From Candidatus Zixiibacteriota bacterium (GTDB lineage: Bacteria; Zixibacteria; MSB-5A5; UBA10806), in assembly GCA_020348065.1 (NCBI GenBank), contig CP070742.1, forward strand, positions 691,927-735,023: a stretch of 43,097 nt of DNA, written 5' to 3'. This document shows positions 16,193-25,737 of this stretch, piece after piece; within the stretch, counting starts at the first letter, position 1; each line of letters opens with the position of its first letter. The notes under the pieces were generated by a model, which saw only the letters and a list, made by a program, of their open reading frames with translations, made no database searches and was not told where the DNA came from. Position numbers and translations under genes: made by a program.

Positions 16193-17446
16193 ATGCCAAG
16201 CTTTTCTTATCTGATAAAAGACAGCAAAGGGAATAAACACGAGGGTACTATATCGGCAACCAATCTCGATGCCGCGCTGAATAAGCTTCGTGAAGCGGGT
16301 CAAACAGTTATCACGATAGTTGACGCGGGCAAGGCGGAAGCGGGTAGAAGAAAAACCCTCATCGATGAAATCGTGCTATATATTCATAAACTTAGAGCCG
16401 CAGTTCCTCTCGGCACTCTGGTGTTTTTCACGAGACAATTATCCACCATGGTTTCCGCCGGTTTGACTATTGAGAAATCTCTGAACAACCTCCTGTATGA
16501 AGAGACACAGAAGAAGTTCAAGAGGGTTGTCGCGCAACTGCTGAATGACGTGAAAAAGGGCTTTTCGCTGTCCGACGCTCTTGACAGGCATCCGGGCGTC
16601 TTCTCGCCCTTATATATCGCGCTTGTCAGGTCGGGTGAGGTATCAGGATCGTTATATGGAGTGCTGGGAGAAATGGCTGATTATCTGGAGTTTATTCAGG
16701 ATACGAGAAGAAAGATTGTTTCCGCGGTCATGTATCCCACTCTGGTAGCCGTAATTCTAACGTTTGTGACAATTATTCTGGTGGGTTATGTTGTGCCCCA
16801 GTTTGAGGCGGTATACACCCGTTTTGGAGCGGCCCTTCCCATACCGACTCAGATCCTGATTCAGGTATCCGATATTGTGGGGGGCAATATTCTTACGGCA
16901 TTGCTCGCCGCCGTCGGCGCCATCATTTTATTAAAGATCGGAACGCTTACCGATACCGGCAGGAAGATCGCGGATAGGATCAAGCTTACCATGCCTCTAT
17001 TCAAACATATAGTGATGAATTCTCTCATGAGCAAGTTTTGCCGGACCCTGGGCATGCTTTTATCCGCCGGCGTGCCTGTGGTAGACTCCATGAATCTGGT
17101 CTACCGGGTTATGGATAATGTGCACTATAAGGCTGCCGTCCGGCAGGCCAACGGGCTGATCAGAGACGGTTATTCCATAGCGGCATCGCTCAAAAAGACC
17201 GAGGCTTTTCCCAATACCCTGCTTTCTCTCGCGGCCACGGGCGAGGAGACGGGAGATATGGATAAGATGCTTTCCAAGGCGGCGACTTTCTACGATAAAC
17301 AACTCGAGGCCGTTATAATGAGGATGACTTCGCTTATAGAGCCGCTGCTTATAATTTTGATCGCCATTGTAATCGGAGCTATAATTATCGCGATTTACCT
17401 GCCTTTCTTCAAGATGGGATTGACCTTCAGGAAAGGTCTGACATAA
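16193..17446 (+). CDS. pilC: pilus inner-membrane platform protein PilC (first copy)
   Basis: This 417-residue platform protein of the GspF family has the N-terminal lead YLIKDSKGNKHEGTI and two cytoplasmic T2SSF domains. The first contains FTRQLSTMVSAGLTIEKSL and the second FCRTLGMLLSAGVPVVDSM. The membrane helices are around residues 180-205 and 225-250 plus a C-terminal one (LLIILIAIVIGAIIIAIYLPF). It links the ATPase ring to the growing pilus. ATG follows AAGGAAG. It is the last gene of the first pilus locus and is followed by a strong terminator. A paralogue is at 39650. Confidence 0.95.
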   Translation: MPSFSYLIKDSKGNKHEGTISATNLDAALNKLREAGQTVITIVDAGKAEAGRRKTLIDEIVLYIHKLRAAVPLGTLVFFTRQLSTMVSAGLTIEKSLNNLLYEETQKKFKRVVAQLLNDVKKGFSLSDALDRHPGVFSPLYIALVRSGEVSGSLYGVLGEMADYLEFIQDTRRKIVSAVMYPTLVAVILTFVTIILVGYVVPQFEAVYTRFGAALPIPTQILIQVSDIVGGNILTALLAAVGAIILLKIGTLTDTGRKIADRIKLTMPLFKHIVMNSLMSKFCRTLGMLLSAGVPVVDSMNLVYRVMDNVHYKAAVRQANGLIRDGYSIAASLKKTEAFPNTLLSLAATGEETGDMDKMLSKAATFYDKQLEAVIMRMTSLIEPLLIILIAIVIGAIIIAIYLPFFKMGLTFRKGLT

Positions 17447-17465
17447 AAACCGCTTTGCCTGATTG

Positions 17466-17498
17466 CCACCGTTTCTTATTATGGAACGGTGGTTTTTT
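17466..17498 (+). terminator. rho-independent terminator of the pilus locus
   Basis: CCACCGTTTC (17466-17475) pairs with GGAACGGTGG (17483-17492), giving 10 pairs with one G-T, around a 7-base loop, followed by six Ts at 17493-17498. It lies 19 bases after the pilC stop and 12 bases before the next ATG. Confidence 0.9.
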
Positions 17499-17510
17499 AT
17501 TTGAATAAAA

Positions 17511-18254
17511 ATGGGCTTTAATTCCGACAGGCTGATTGAAATTTTCCCTTCGGGGCGTTACGAGTTATTGCAGAGGATATTATCGCGAAAAGGGCTTTCC
17601 GGGAATATCAGGCTTTTGTGCTCTTTAGCGTATTTGCAGGCGGAAGGAGATTGGATAAATCTCAAGAAAGTTCTGGATCTTTATATTGAAAGTGAAGGCG
17701 ATCTTCAAAGGGCGTATGAGGTGCTTCTGCAGGGTTATCTTTTTTGCGGATATCCCGCGGCGATCGAATCTTTTTTCTGCATGAATGAGATTTTAGATGG
17801 CAAGAAAAGGCTCGATATATCGAAGATAAAACCCGGGACTCTGGCTGACGGCGACAGTCTTTTAAAAAGGGGCGAGACTTTATCCAGAATCATACATAAA
17901 GATAAACATGATAAAATTAAAAGAAAAATCGATGAGCTGTGTCCGGATCTGGGTTATCTGATGATCGCCGAGGGATACGGTCATATTTTATGCAGAGACG
18001 GACTGAATTCCAGACTTCGTGAACTGGCCGTCGTGGCCACTCTAACATCCCTGGGAGCCGGACGCCAGCTTAATTCGCATATCAGGGGAGCCAGAAACGT
18101 CGGATGCGAGGATCTTGAGATTTTCGAAACGATTGTTACGGGAATCGCCTGGATTAGGCCGGAGAAAATAGAGAATTCGATTAAATTATGGTCGGATATT
18201 ATGGGCAGGGAATGCCCGAATTCAATTGACAATATCGTTTTTTGGCGCGTATAA
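17511..18254 (+). CDS. carboxymuconolactone decarboxylase-like (AhpD-fold) protein, two modules
   Basis: This 247-residue all-alpha protein has two CMD-like modules. Around residues 30-85 (LQRAYEVLLQGYLFCGYPAAIESFF) the pattern matches the G-[YF]-P-A helix of CMD proteins. Around 150-215 (RLRELAVVATLTSLGAG, then HIRGARNVGCEDLEIFE) it matches the RE-L-A...H-x3-A core. The CxxC redox pair of AhpD peroxidase is missing, so peroxiredoxin reduction is unlikely. A ring-cleavage decarboxylase or unknown role remains. It follows the terminator closely with no clear Shine-Dalgarno before ATG 17511. Its 3' end carries the promoter for tamB. The specific substrate is unknown. Confidence 0.65.
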   Translation: MGFNSDRLIEIFPSGRYELLQRILSRKGLSGNIRLLCSLAYLQAEGDWINLKKVLDLYIESEGDLQRAYEVLLQGYLFCGYPAAIESFFCMNEILDGKKRLDISKIKPGTLADGDSLLKRGETLSRIIHKDKHDKIKRKIDELCPDLGYLMIAEGYGHILCRDGLNSRLRELAVVATLTSLGAGRQLNSHIRGARNVGCEDLEIFETIVTGIAWIRPEKIENSIKLWSDIMGRECPNSIDNIVFWRV

Positions 18255-18255
18255 T
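18226..18255 (+). promoter_or_regulatory. near-consensus sigma-70 promoter of tamB
   Basis: TTGACA (18226-18231), an 18-base spacer and TATAAT (18250-18255) give both hexamers perfect. The -10 ends 5 bases before the tamB ATG at 18261, so transcription should begin at or right beside the ATG. The promoter lies inside the 3' end of the preceding gene, whose stop codon is within the -10. Confidence 0.75.
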
Positions 18256-18260
18256 ATATT

Positions 18261-21200
18261 ATGAGACTGGCATTTAAGATCCCGTCATATATTTTGGGCA
18301 TGATCCTGGTTATCATTCTGGCCGGTTTTTACGTGTATTATTTCACCACCCTTCCGGAATCGGAGCTGAACAACTGGATCAGTTCCCTGATCTCGTCAGA
18401 AGAGGACATTACCATTAACGTGAGAAGAGTAAATAGGGATATATGGGATCATTTGACGCTGGAGGGCGTTTCTGTAGCGCCGCGCAGGGAGGACCGGACT
18501 CCCGCGGTTTACATTTCCAGGATAACGCTCGATTATGATATAATCCCCGTTTTACAGAATAAAAACCTGTACCGCTCGTTGGTCATAGACACGGTTTTGG
18601 TAGAGTTTCCTTCCTCATTGGATACTGGAGAGGAGATTTCTCCCGGAGAAAGAGATTTTGAATTACCGATCAACGCGACGATAAACAGGGTTTTTATAAA
18701 TGTGATTGATATGATCCTTTCAAATGGCGAAAAAATCAACTTAAACGGTCTGGCTCTTTCGGCGAAGGCTCATAATAATCAACTCGATATCGATCTGGAT
18801 AATATCTCGGGCAGATGGCCGGCGCGTGATATCCATGTCTATTCCGTTTCGGGTAATTTCTCATATAACATCGATGGAATCTCGGTAGATAATTTAAATA
18901 TCACTACGAGTCGTTCTTCAATATATGCGGAGGGGGTTGTGGGGCATAATTTTGTCGATGGTATTGATTTAACGATCGACTGTAATCCCATAAATCTTGT
19001 CGAGATCAGGAATCTATCCGGCGTAAAAGTCGATGGAAATTTAAGAGCCAACGGGTCGATTAAAGGTTCCCTGACCGGTTTTGCAGGTAACGTGGTGGTT
19101 AATGGTTTATTTTTTGATCGGCGATTTGAGGATCTGAATCTTAAATACAGCTATATGGATAAGGCCCTGAACTTCGAAAATATAGATGGAAAAATATTCA
19201 AATCCGTATTTAAAGGGCGCGGAAGACTCGATTTTTCGACAATGCCGGAAAAGTATTCATATTCGGGTAACATTGAACATCTGAACCTCATTAATCTGGG
19301 TCCCGATCTGCGGACCGATTTCACCGGATATGCCGATATGCTCGGTGAGGGTCTGGGCGTCAACAGCTTTTTTATGCAGATCGATTGCGAACTCGACTCG
19401 GTTAGAATAGAGGATTACTATTTTGACAGTGTCTCCGGTCCTTTCGATCTCGATTTATCCCGGCTCGAGTTTCATGACGGCTTTGAAGCCCGTTATAAAA
19501 ATACCCGCGTTTCCGCAGCCGGGAGATTGGAATACGACGGTGATATCGATGTCCGGGGAAAGGCCGATTTTCAGGATTTGACCGATTATACCGGCCAGAT
19601 TTTTATAAAAAATCTCGGGGGCAGAGGAACCGCGGATTTTCGAGTTACAGGTCCCACCCGGGATTTTGATATAAAGGCTACGTTCCTTTCCGACTCATGC
19701 TGGACCTATGGTCTCGAACCGGGAGTATTGGCCGTAAATGCCGACCTGAAGTCATTTATCAGCCATCGAGTCGGTACTGTTAACGGCAACTGGACCGGCG
19801 GCGAATTATATTCCGTCACGACTGATTCCGGCTGTTTCAGGGTGATCGTATCGGGCGACAGGGTTTTCATTGATTCGGCGCATATAAACTCCAGGAGCGG
19901 TGGGATGTGGTTCAGGGGAAATTTCGACGGTACTACTGTGCCGCCGGTTTTTACCGTGGATACGCTTACAGCGGATATTTATGGAAATATAATATCGTCA
20001 GACTATCCGCTGGTATTCGCGCTTTATGACAGGGAGACGGAATTCAGCAGATTTAAATTATTATTTGGTTCCGGCGCGATTGAATTGAAAGGGGTTGTTA
20101 CAACCGAGCTGGAAATGGATCTCGATTTTCTGGCTGAGGGATTTCAAATTCAACCGTTGCTGGAACGGGTCTATCCGGAAAGAAGAATCGAGGGCGTCTT
20201 TTCCGGCAACGCCGAATTTTCCGGTAATTTCGACAGCCCGAATATTGTCTCTTTTATAAATGTGGACAGCCTGAAAGTTGATAACATTTTTGTCGGTAAT
20301 TTTGAAGCCGAATCCGACTATAATGATGGCTATCTGGTTACGAAAAAGGGTCGGTTGGAGACGCCGCGGGGAAATTATGAGTTTTTTGGTAGCTTGCCGA
20401 TGAACCTATCTTTTGAAGAGGTCGAGAATCGTTTTCCTAATGATCCGGTAGACATGCGATTAACGGCCAGTGGAAATCGTCTGATTTTAAGCGAGGTTTT
20501 TATTTCGACAATTGACAGTTTTTTTACCGAGTATTTTTTTGATGTATCATTTACAGGCAACTACGAAAAACCTTTAATAACCGGCACGGGTGAAATAAAA
20601 GACGGTTTTTTAAAGACGCTCTATTTGGAGACTCCGCTGGACAGTATTCAAGCCACTATCAATATGGAAAACGAGATAATTCGAATTGTCGACGCGTCGG
20701 CTACCGTGTCCGTCAGACAAACCGAGGTCGACAGGGCCCTGAAAGGTTTAATTTCGGGGATTGATAAAAAAGATAAAAAACCGATAGTGCGGGCGGGCGG
20801 GACCATGAAACTGCTGGGATTGGGAAGTTTCCTATATGATATAAACGTAATCGGGGAGAATTTCTTTTTTAAGTCGGATCAATATGACCTGAGCGGGATA
20901 GCTGATTTCAATCTTAGCATCATCGGCCCCACACCCCCCACCGTTAAAGGCGATATCAATGTTACCAAATTTGACATGAAAGAGGAATTTGAGAGTTTCT
21001 ACGATCCGGAATTTGAACTGGCTGATGCCGCGATCGAGGATTCATCTATGTGGGATCTTAATCTGGACATCTCCGCCAAAAATAATATCTGGATTAAAAA
21101 CAGCGAAGTTGACGCCGAATTCAAGTCCGATATTCACGTCGACAGAAATGTCGGCGTTCTCGGCATTCTGGGAACGCTTGAGGTTATAAGGGGTGATTAC

Positions 21201-21794
21201 AAGGGAATATTGTACAGCCTGACCGGCAGAAAGTTTAAAACCAAATCGGGCATAATGACTTTTAATAATGTCGCCAACGTCAATCCTGAAATTGATTTTA
21301 TAGTCAGTACGCGTTTGAGAAACCGTGAAAGCGAGGCATCCATTACAGAAGTTGAGCTTAATATTACAGGTACATTGTTTGAGCCCAAGATTAATACGAC
21401 TGAAACGTCTGTCCTGTCGAGGGAAGATGTTATAAGATTACTGGTGGAAAATAACCTGGTGACTTCAGGAGGAACCGGAAGCGTAATTGAAAACGCCGGA
21501 GTTTTATTCCAATCTATGGGAGTTGATCCATTTACGACGCAGGGTTTATTGGAGGAGATTGAAATTGGGGCGGATGAAAGAGACCGGGAAAAAACCAGGA
21601 TCTCGGTGGCGAAATATATTTCTCCGGACCTGTATCTGAGGTATTCGCAGCGTTTTTCGGCTGATGATCCGGGCAGAATGTTGGGTGTTGAATATTATCT
21701 GAATAATAATTTTCTTTTGAAGGCTTCGCAGGGGCAGCAGGGTTCAGATTATGAGGGGATTTCGCTCGATATTAATTTTAATTACGAGTTTTAG
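18261..21794 (+). CDS. tamB: TamB/AsmA-like translocation and lipid-transport protein (DUF490)
   Basis: This 1177-residue protein has an N-terminal signal anchor (about 7-29, ending ILAGFYVYYF), then a long run of beta-strands with an AsmA/TamB groove pattern. The conserved C-terminal DUF490 domain covers roughly the last 330 residues, with markers LGTLEVIRGDYKG, TFNNVANVNPEIDF and the SREDVIRLLVENNL helix, and it ends with YEF. TamB-family proteins span the periplasm and move phospholipids or assist outer-membrane protein assembly with TamA. The Omp85 partner follows with a 44-base overlap. Length is close to E. coli TamB (1259). No Shine-Dalgarno precedes the ATG, and the promoter geometry points to a leaderless message. 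Confidence 0.9.
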   Translation: MRLAFKIPSYILGMILVIILAGFYVYYFTTLPESELNNWISSLISSEEDITINVRRVNRDIWDHLTLEGVSVAPRREDRTPAVYISRITLDYDIIPVLQNKNLYRSLVIDTVLVEFPSSLDTGEEISPGERDFELPINATINRVFINVIDMILSNGEKINLNGLALSAKAHNNQLDIDLDNISGRWPARDIHVYSVSGNFSYNIDGISVDNLNITTSRSSIYAEGVVGHNFVDGIDLTIDCNPINLVEIRNLSGVKVDGNLRANGSIKGSLTGFAGNVVVNGLFFDRRFEDLNLKYSYMDKALNFENIDGKIFKSVFKGRGRLDFSTMPEKYSYSGNIEHLNLINLGPDLRTDFTGYADMLGEGLGVNSFFMQIDCELDSVRIEDYYFDSVSGPFDLDLSRLEFHDGFEARYKNTRVSAAGRLEYDGDIDVRGKADFQDLTDYTGQIFIKNLGGRGTADFRVTGPTRDFDIKATFLSDSCWTYGLEPGVLAVNADLKSFISHRVGTVNGNWTGGELYSVTTDSGCFRVIVSGDRVFIDSAHINSRSGGMWFRGNFDGTTVPPVFTVDTLTADIYGNIISSDYPLVFALYDRETEFSRFKLLFGSGAIELKGVVTTELEMDLDFLAEGFQIQPLLERVYPERRIEGVFSGNAEFSGNFDSPNIVSFINVDSLKVDNIFVGNFEAESDYNDGYLVTKKGRLETPRGNYEFFGSLPMNLSFEEVENRFPNDPVDMRLTASGNRLILSEVFISTIDSFFTEYFFDVSFTGNYEKPLITGTGEIKDGFLKTLYLETPLDSIQATINMENEIIRIVDASATVSVRQTEVDRALKGLISGIDKKDKKPIVRAGGTMKLLGLGSFLYDINVIGENFFFKSDQYDLSGIADFNLSIIGPTPPTVKGDINVTKFDMKEEFESFYDPEFELADAAIEDSSMWDLNLDISAKNNIWIKNSEVDAEFKSDIHVDRNVGVLGILGTLEVIRGDYKGILYSLTGRKFKTKSGIMTFNNVANVNPEIDFIVSTRLRNRESEASITEVELNITGTLFEPKINTTETSVLSREDVIRLLVENNLVTSGGTGSVIENAGVLFQSMGVDPFTTQGLLEEIEIGADERDREKTRISVAKYISPDLYLRYSQRFSADDPGRMLGVEYYLNNNFLLKASQGQQGSDYEGISLDINFNYEF

Positions 21795-23724
21795 TTTTAT
21801 TTTTATTTGTTCCGTATTTGAAGCTCAATGTCAGGACGGCGCGTCCTTACCGAGACGATCGCAGTATAAGAAAATCATTGTCAAAGAAGTGCGATTTTCC
21901 GGAGTACGATCTTTTTCAGTTTCGGAAATAAGAGGCCTTTTATTAACTAAACCGAATCGTTGGTTTAATATTGTTAAAAAAAGGAAACTGTCCAGGTCAA
22001 ACGTGGCGGCGGATATCAATACCATTGAAAGATTCTACGAACGCCGGGGATATCTTTTTGCCGATGTCGGCGATTCGGTTATATTTCGGAATGGCGATGA
22101 GGCGGTTGTATTATTTAAGGTCGACGAGGGGGTAAGAACATATCTTTCGGGAATCGGCGTCGAGGGCGGTATCCCCGTGCTCAACCGCAAGCTCGACAAA
22201 ACGCTTAAAAATTTCAAACCAGGGGAACCTCTGAACGGCATCATGGTCCGTTCGGCCGGATTCGTTCTGAGAGATATATATCGTGATTTCGGTTATCCGT
22301 ACACTCAGATTAATCGAAAATATGAATTTACCGGCGATACTTCGAGCGTCAATGTAATTTATGCCGTCGCCGAATCCGTTTATACCGTTAACGGTGACAT
22401 ATCATTGGAAAGAGAAGGTTATACGCATCCCGGCGTCGTCAAGAGGGAATTGATTGTCAAACGGGGAAAAATGTACAGCGAGAAAGATATTATAGAATCC
22501 GAGCAGAGACTTTATTCCACCGGCTTGTTCAAGATCATAAACCTGAGAAAAGCCGATTCAACGGCGGTTATTTCAAACGATACGTGCAGGGTCGATCTCA
22601 ATCTCAGCTACGTTGAAAGGAAATCATATTTCGTTAACGCCGGTGTGGGAATCGGTCGTGAAGAAGATTTTGAGGTGGTCCTGAGAAGTTCAATAAGATT
22701 CGGCGACAGAAACGTTTTCGGAACCGGAAGGAAAATATTTGTCGGGGTCCGGCCGCTGTACCAGTTGACTGATTTCGAAGGTCCCGTGGAGAGCTTCAGT
22801 TTTTCAACTCTCGACAGGAAAATAGCTTTCAGATCGATCCGAACCACCTGGGAGCTGAATTACGTAGAGCCCTGGCCTTTCAATTTGCGGATTCCGACGT
22901 CTCTGGGATTTACCTATGAACCGAATACGTTGAATCCGGTGTTCGGTTACCGATACAACCGGATCGCCGGAGAGTTGTCGCTTTTAAGAGAACTGGATCG
23001 TTTTACCACCACTCGAGTGAATATCAGAACCGAGTATATTGATATAAAAAACGTCCCGGAAGACCAGGAGGAAGCGTTTCGTCAGGAAGGCGACAATCAG
23101 ATACGAAGGAAAATTTCATTATACGGCGATCGGGACACCCGGGACAACCTGTTCGTTCCGCAGAGGGGATCGTATTCCTATGCGGGAATCGATTATGTCG
23201 GAGATATTCTGGGCGGCGATTTTAATTATCTGAAGGCTCAATTTTCCTGGAGCAGGTATCAGATTCTAACCGGCCAGAACATAATAGCTACCCGCCTCTG
23301 GTTCGGTTGGTTGGATGACCTGGGAAAAGAGGGTAGATCGAGCGTGGAAGACAGATTTTTATTGGGCGGCGCTACTACGATTCGGGGTTATGCCGAGAAC
23401 ACTCTCGGCCCGGTTTTTACAGAAGCGGATGATCCCGGCGACAAGCTCGGGAAACCGAAGGGCGGGCGTTACATGATGGTGGGCAATCTGGAAATCAGAC
23501 GGCCTCTTTTCTGGAGGTTCGGAGGCGCGGCCTTTGTTGATGCCGGGAACACATATTCGCGATTGGCGGATATAACTCCCCTTTCCGTCGCCTTTTCATC
23601 AGGCATGGGATTACAGTTTTTTACCCCCATAGGCCCTCTGAGACTGGACTACGCCGTAAGGCTTAAAAAAGAGTTTGATTTGAGCGCAGGCAACATCCAC
23701 CTTTCCATATTGTATGGATTCTAA
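21751..23724 (+). CDS. tamA: Omp85-family outer-membrane assembly protein (TamA/BamA-like)
   Basis: This 657-residue protein has a signal peptide (about 1-27), three POTRA domains (about 38-130, 131-210, 211-285; the first opens IIVKEVRFSGVRSFSVSEI) and a C-terminal 16-strand Omp85 barrel. The barrel contains the lock motif GGATTIRGY and the terminal strand IHLSILYGF with its C-terminal Phe. Its overlap with tamB argues for TamA. The length, between TamA (577) and BamA (810), and the three POTRAs also agree. A BamA role cannot be excluded, since some lineages use TamB with BamA. The ATG is inside tamB, without a strong ribosome site, so translational coupling is likely. Confidence 0.85.
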   Translation: MRGFRSILILITSFSFIFICSVFEAQCQDGASLPRRSQYKKIIVKEVRFSGVRSFSVSEIRGLLLTKPNRWFNIVKKRKLSRSNVAADINTIERFYERRGYLFADVGDSVIFRNGDEAVVLFKVDEGVRTYLSGIGVEGGIPVLNRKLDKTLKNFKPGEPLNGIMVRSAGFVLRDIYRDFGYPYTQINRKYEFTGDTSSVNVIYAVAESVYTVNGDISLEREGYTHPGVVKRELIVKRGKMYSEKDIIESEQRLYSTGLFKIINLRKADSTAVISNDTCRVDLNLSYVERKSYFVNAGVGIGREEDFEVVLRSSIRFGDRNVFGTGRKIFVGVRPLYQLTDFEGPVESFSFSTLDRKIAFRSIRTTWELNYVEPWPFNLRIPTSLGFTYEPNTLNPVFGYRYNRIAGELSLLRELDRFTTTRVNIRTEYIDIKNVPEDQEEAFRQEGDNQIRRKISLYGDRDTRDNLFVPQRGSYSYAGIDYVGDILGGDFNYLKAQFSWSRYQILTGQNIIATRLWFGWLDDLGKEGRSSVEDRFLLGGATTIRGYAENTLGPVFTEADDPGDKLGKPKGGRYMMVGNLEIRRPLFWRFGGAAFVDAGNTYSRLADITPLSVAFSSGMGLQFFTPIGPLRLDYAVRLKKEFDLSAGNIHLSILYGF

Positions 23725-24454
23725 GAAACCGAAAATCGGGATAACGCTTTCCGCCACCGTTCATTCAAAAAAATGGCGGTGGCCGTCGCGCCATGGATTT
23801 GATTACCTGAAAAGAGATTACCACCAGGCCGTCATAAATGCCGGCGGAATTCCGATTTTATTGGCAAACACATCGGAAATATCCATTATCAATGATTACG
23901 TTGAATCCATTGATGGTCTGCTGGTTTCGGGCGGAGAGGACCTGCATCCGAAATATTTCGGGCGAAAACCTCATAAAAGTATCACCTTATCCGCGCCCGA
24001 ACGCGATGAATTTGAAATTAAAATAATTAAGCGAGCATTAAATAAAGACATCCCGGTTTTTGGAATCTGCAGAGGCTTTCAGGTTATGAACATAGCCCTG
24101 GGCGGTACGATTTTTCAGGATCTTTCATGCGCGCCTTTCGGAACGATAAAACATGCTGATCCGAAGGAAGCCGGAGACGTTTATCATAGGATTAAAATCG
24201 AAAAGAGCACGTTGCTGTACGAAATAATCGGGGCTCGCAGCATTGAAGTAAATTCGAGTCATCATCAAATTATCGATAAAATCGGGAAGAAGTTGAAAGT
24301 GACGGCTTATTCGTCGGATGGTGTAATTGAAGGTTTTGAAGGTCCGGATTTTAAGTTCCTCCTGGCCGTGCAGTGGCACCCGGAGATGATTCCTAAGCGG
24401 TTTCATAGCAAGAGGTTATTTAAGGTCCTCATCGAAACGTGCCGTCAAAAGTAG
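23714..24454 (+). CDS. class I glutamine amidotransferase-like peptidase C26 (gamma-Glu-GABA hydrolase family)
   Basis: This 246-residue protein has the nucleophile elbow GICRGFQVMN (Cys at about 119) and catalytic His-Glu in AVQWHPE near the C-terminus, plus the GLLVSGGEDLHPKYF block that marks the PuuD/peptidase C26 branch. These enzymes hydrolyse gamma-glutamyl amide bonds, for example gamma-glutamyl-GABA or related conjugates. All triad residues are present. It overlaps the TamA gene by 11 bases and so belongs to the tam transcription unit. A functional link with the outer membrane is not obvious and may be only co-expression. The exact substrate is unknown. Confidence 0.85.
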   Translation: MDSKKPKIGITLSATVHSKKWRWPSRHGFDYLKRDYHQAVINAGGIPILLANTSEISIINDYVESIDGLLVSGGEDLHPKYFGRKPHKSITLSAPERDEFEIKIIKRALNKDIPVFGICRGFQVMNIALGGTIFQDLSCAPFGTIKHADPKEAGDVYHRIKIEKSTLLYEIIGARSIEVNSSHHQIIDKIGKKLKVTAYSSDGVIEGFEGPDFKFLLAVQWHPEMIPKRFHSKRLFKVLIETCRQK

Positions 24455-24470
24455 ACTATAAAAGTCTTTG

Positions 24471-24499
24471 TTGACATCTCCTCTTCATATTTTTATATT
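24471..24499 (+). promoter_or_regulatory. sigma-70-like promoter of the cysteine desulfurase gene
   Basis: TTGACA (24471-24476), a 17-base spacer and TATATT (24494-24499) lie 26 bases upstream of the ATG at 24526. The expected transcript start near 24506 leaves a short leader that contains AGGAG at 24514-24518. Confidence 0.8.
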
Positions 24500-24525
24500 C
24501 CTCAGGAGACAACAGGAGTGATGAA

Positions 24526-25695
24526 ATGAGAACAGTTTACCTTGATCATAACGCGACAACGCCTGTGCATCCGGGTGTTCTGGATGCCATGTTGCCGTAT
24601 TTCTCGCAGGTTTTCGGCAATGCCAGTTCGCTTCATCAGAGCGGCCGGGAGGCCAAGGCGGCGCTTGAAAACGCCAGGCAATCGATTGCGGAAGTTCTGG
24701 GCTGTAGAGCTTCGGAGATAATTTTCACCTCGGGCGGAACCGAATCCGACAATTTTGCCATAAAGGGCACAGCCTTTGCCAATAGAAAAAAAGGAAAGCA
24801 TATTATCACGTCTTCAATCGAGCATCACGCGGTGGAGATTTCCTGTAGATTTCTCGAAAAGGAGGGATTTGAGGTTACATTCCTGCCGGTCGATTCTTGT
24901 GGTTTTGTGGACCCCGATGATCTTAAAAAGGCGATACGCCCGAATACCACGCTGGTAACGATAATGTATGCCAACAATGAAACCGGCGTGATTCAGGATA
25001 TAGAAGCCCTCGGCTCGGTTACCAGAGAGGCGGGAGTCTATTTCCACACGGATGCCGTTCAGGCCACCGGAAAGATCCCTTATAAAATCGACGATATCGG
25101 TTGCGATATGCTTTCGATTTCGGCTCATAAGCTATACGGCCCCAAGGGGGTCGGGCTGCTTTATATCAAATCGGGGACCAACATTATCCCCTGGAACGAA
25201 GGCGGCGGACATGAGAAAGGGATGCGGGCCGGGACTGAGAATGTAGCCGGGATAATAGGGCTCGCTGAAGCCATCAAAATCGCCCATAAGGATATCGCCG
25301 CAAGAACCGTAAAGCTGAATAAGATAACCCGGAAGTTCTATGAATCGATAAAGGCGAGGATCCCGGATATTCAATTTAACGGTCATTACGAAAAACGGGT
25401 GCCCAATACGATCAATATCTCGTTTAAAGCGATTGAGGGCGAAGCTATCGTTTTGAGCCTGGATATGAAAGGTATAATGGTCTCGACCGGTTCGGCCTGC
25501 ACCTCCGGCGCCACCGATCCCTCTCATGTACTCAGGGCTATGGGCGTATCTCGCGAAATGGCGCAGGGTTCGATCCGCTTTTCTTTCGGCCGCAGCAACA
25601 GTATCGAGGACGTCGATTACGTCGTGGATATACTCGCAAAGGAAGTAAACCGGTTGAGGAGTATCTCCCCGCTTTACGCGGATTCCAGCGGTTGA
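24526..25695 (+). CDS. nifS: cysteine desulfurase (NifS/IscS family)
   Basis: This 389-residue PLP enzyme takes sulfur from cysteine and leaves a persulfide on its own Cys. Seen are the N-terminal YLDHNATTPVHP, His101 in SSIEHHAVE, the cofactor Lys202 in SAHKLYGPKG and the persulfide Cys325 in STGSACTSG, on the long loop typical of group I enzymes. It sits 42 bases before mnmA, so sulfur for tRNA 2-thiouridine is the likely use, with Fe-S assembly as another. It could be called IscS equally well. ATG 24526 has AGGAG 7 bases upstream; an out-of-frame ATGAAATGA overlaps it. Confidence 0.95.
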   Translation: MRTVYLDHNATTPVHPGVLDAMLPYFSQVFGNASSLHQSGREAKAALENARQSIAEVLGCRASEIIFTSGGTESDNFAIKGTAFANRKKGKHIITSSIEHHAVEISCRFLEKEGFEVTFLPVDSCGFVDPDDLKKAIRPNTTLVTIMYANNETGVIQDIEALGSVTREAGVYFHTDAVQATGKIPYKIDDIGCDMLSISAHKLYGPKGVGLLYIKSGTNIIPWNEGGGHEKGMRAGTENVAGIIGLAEAIKIAHKDIAARTVKLNKITRKFYESIKARIPDIQFNGHYEKRVPNTINISFKAIEGEAIVLSLDMKGIMVSTGSACTSGATDPSHVLRAMGVSREMAQGSIRFSFGRSNSIEDVDYVVDILAKEVNRLRSISPLYADSSG

Positions 25696-25704
25696 CCGGT
25701 GAGC

Positions 25705-25728
25705 CTTGATTAATATCCTGTAATCAGG
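25705..25728 (+). promoter_or_regulatory. small hairpin covering the region before mnmA
   Basis: CTTGATTA (25705-25712) can pair with TAATCAGG (25721-25728), giving 8 pairs with one G-T, around an 8-base loop. The downstream arm runs into the AGGGAAG that serves as ribosome site for the ATG at 25738. It has no T-tract, so it is not a terminator. It may simply tune translation. Confidence 0.25.
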
Positions 25729-25737
25729 GAAGCCATA

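Noticed and set aside
24453-24470. AGACT/AGTCT hairpin after the C26 peptidase gene as terminator
   Set aside because: Only five pairs with a short, interrupted T-tract. Too weak to call.
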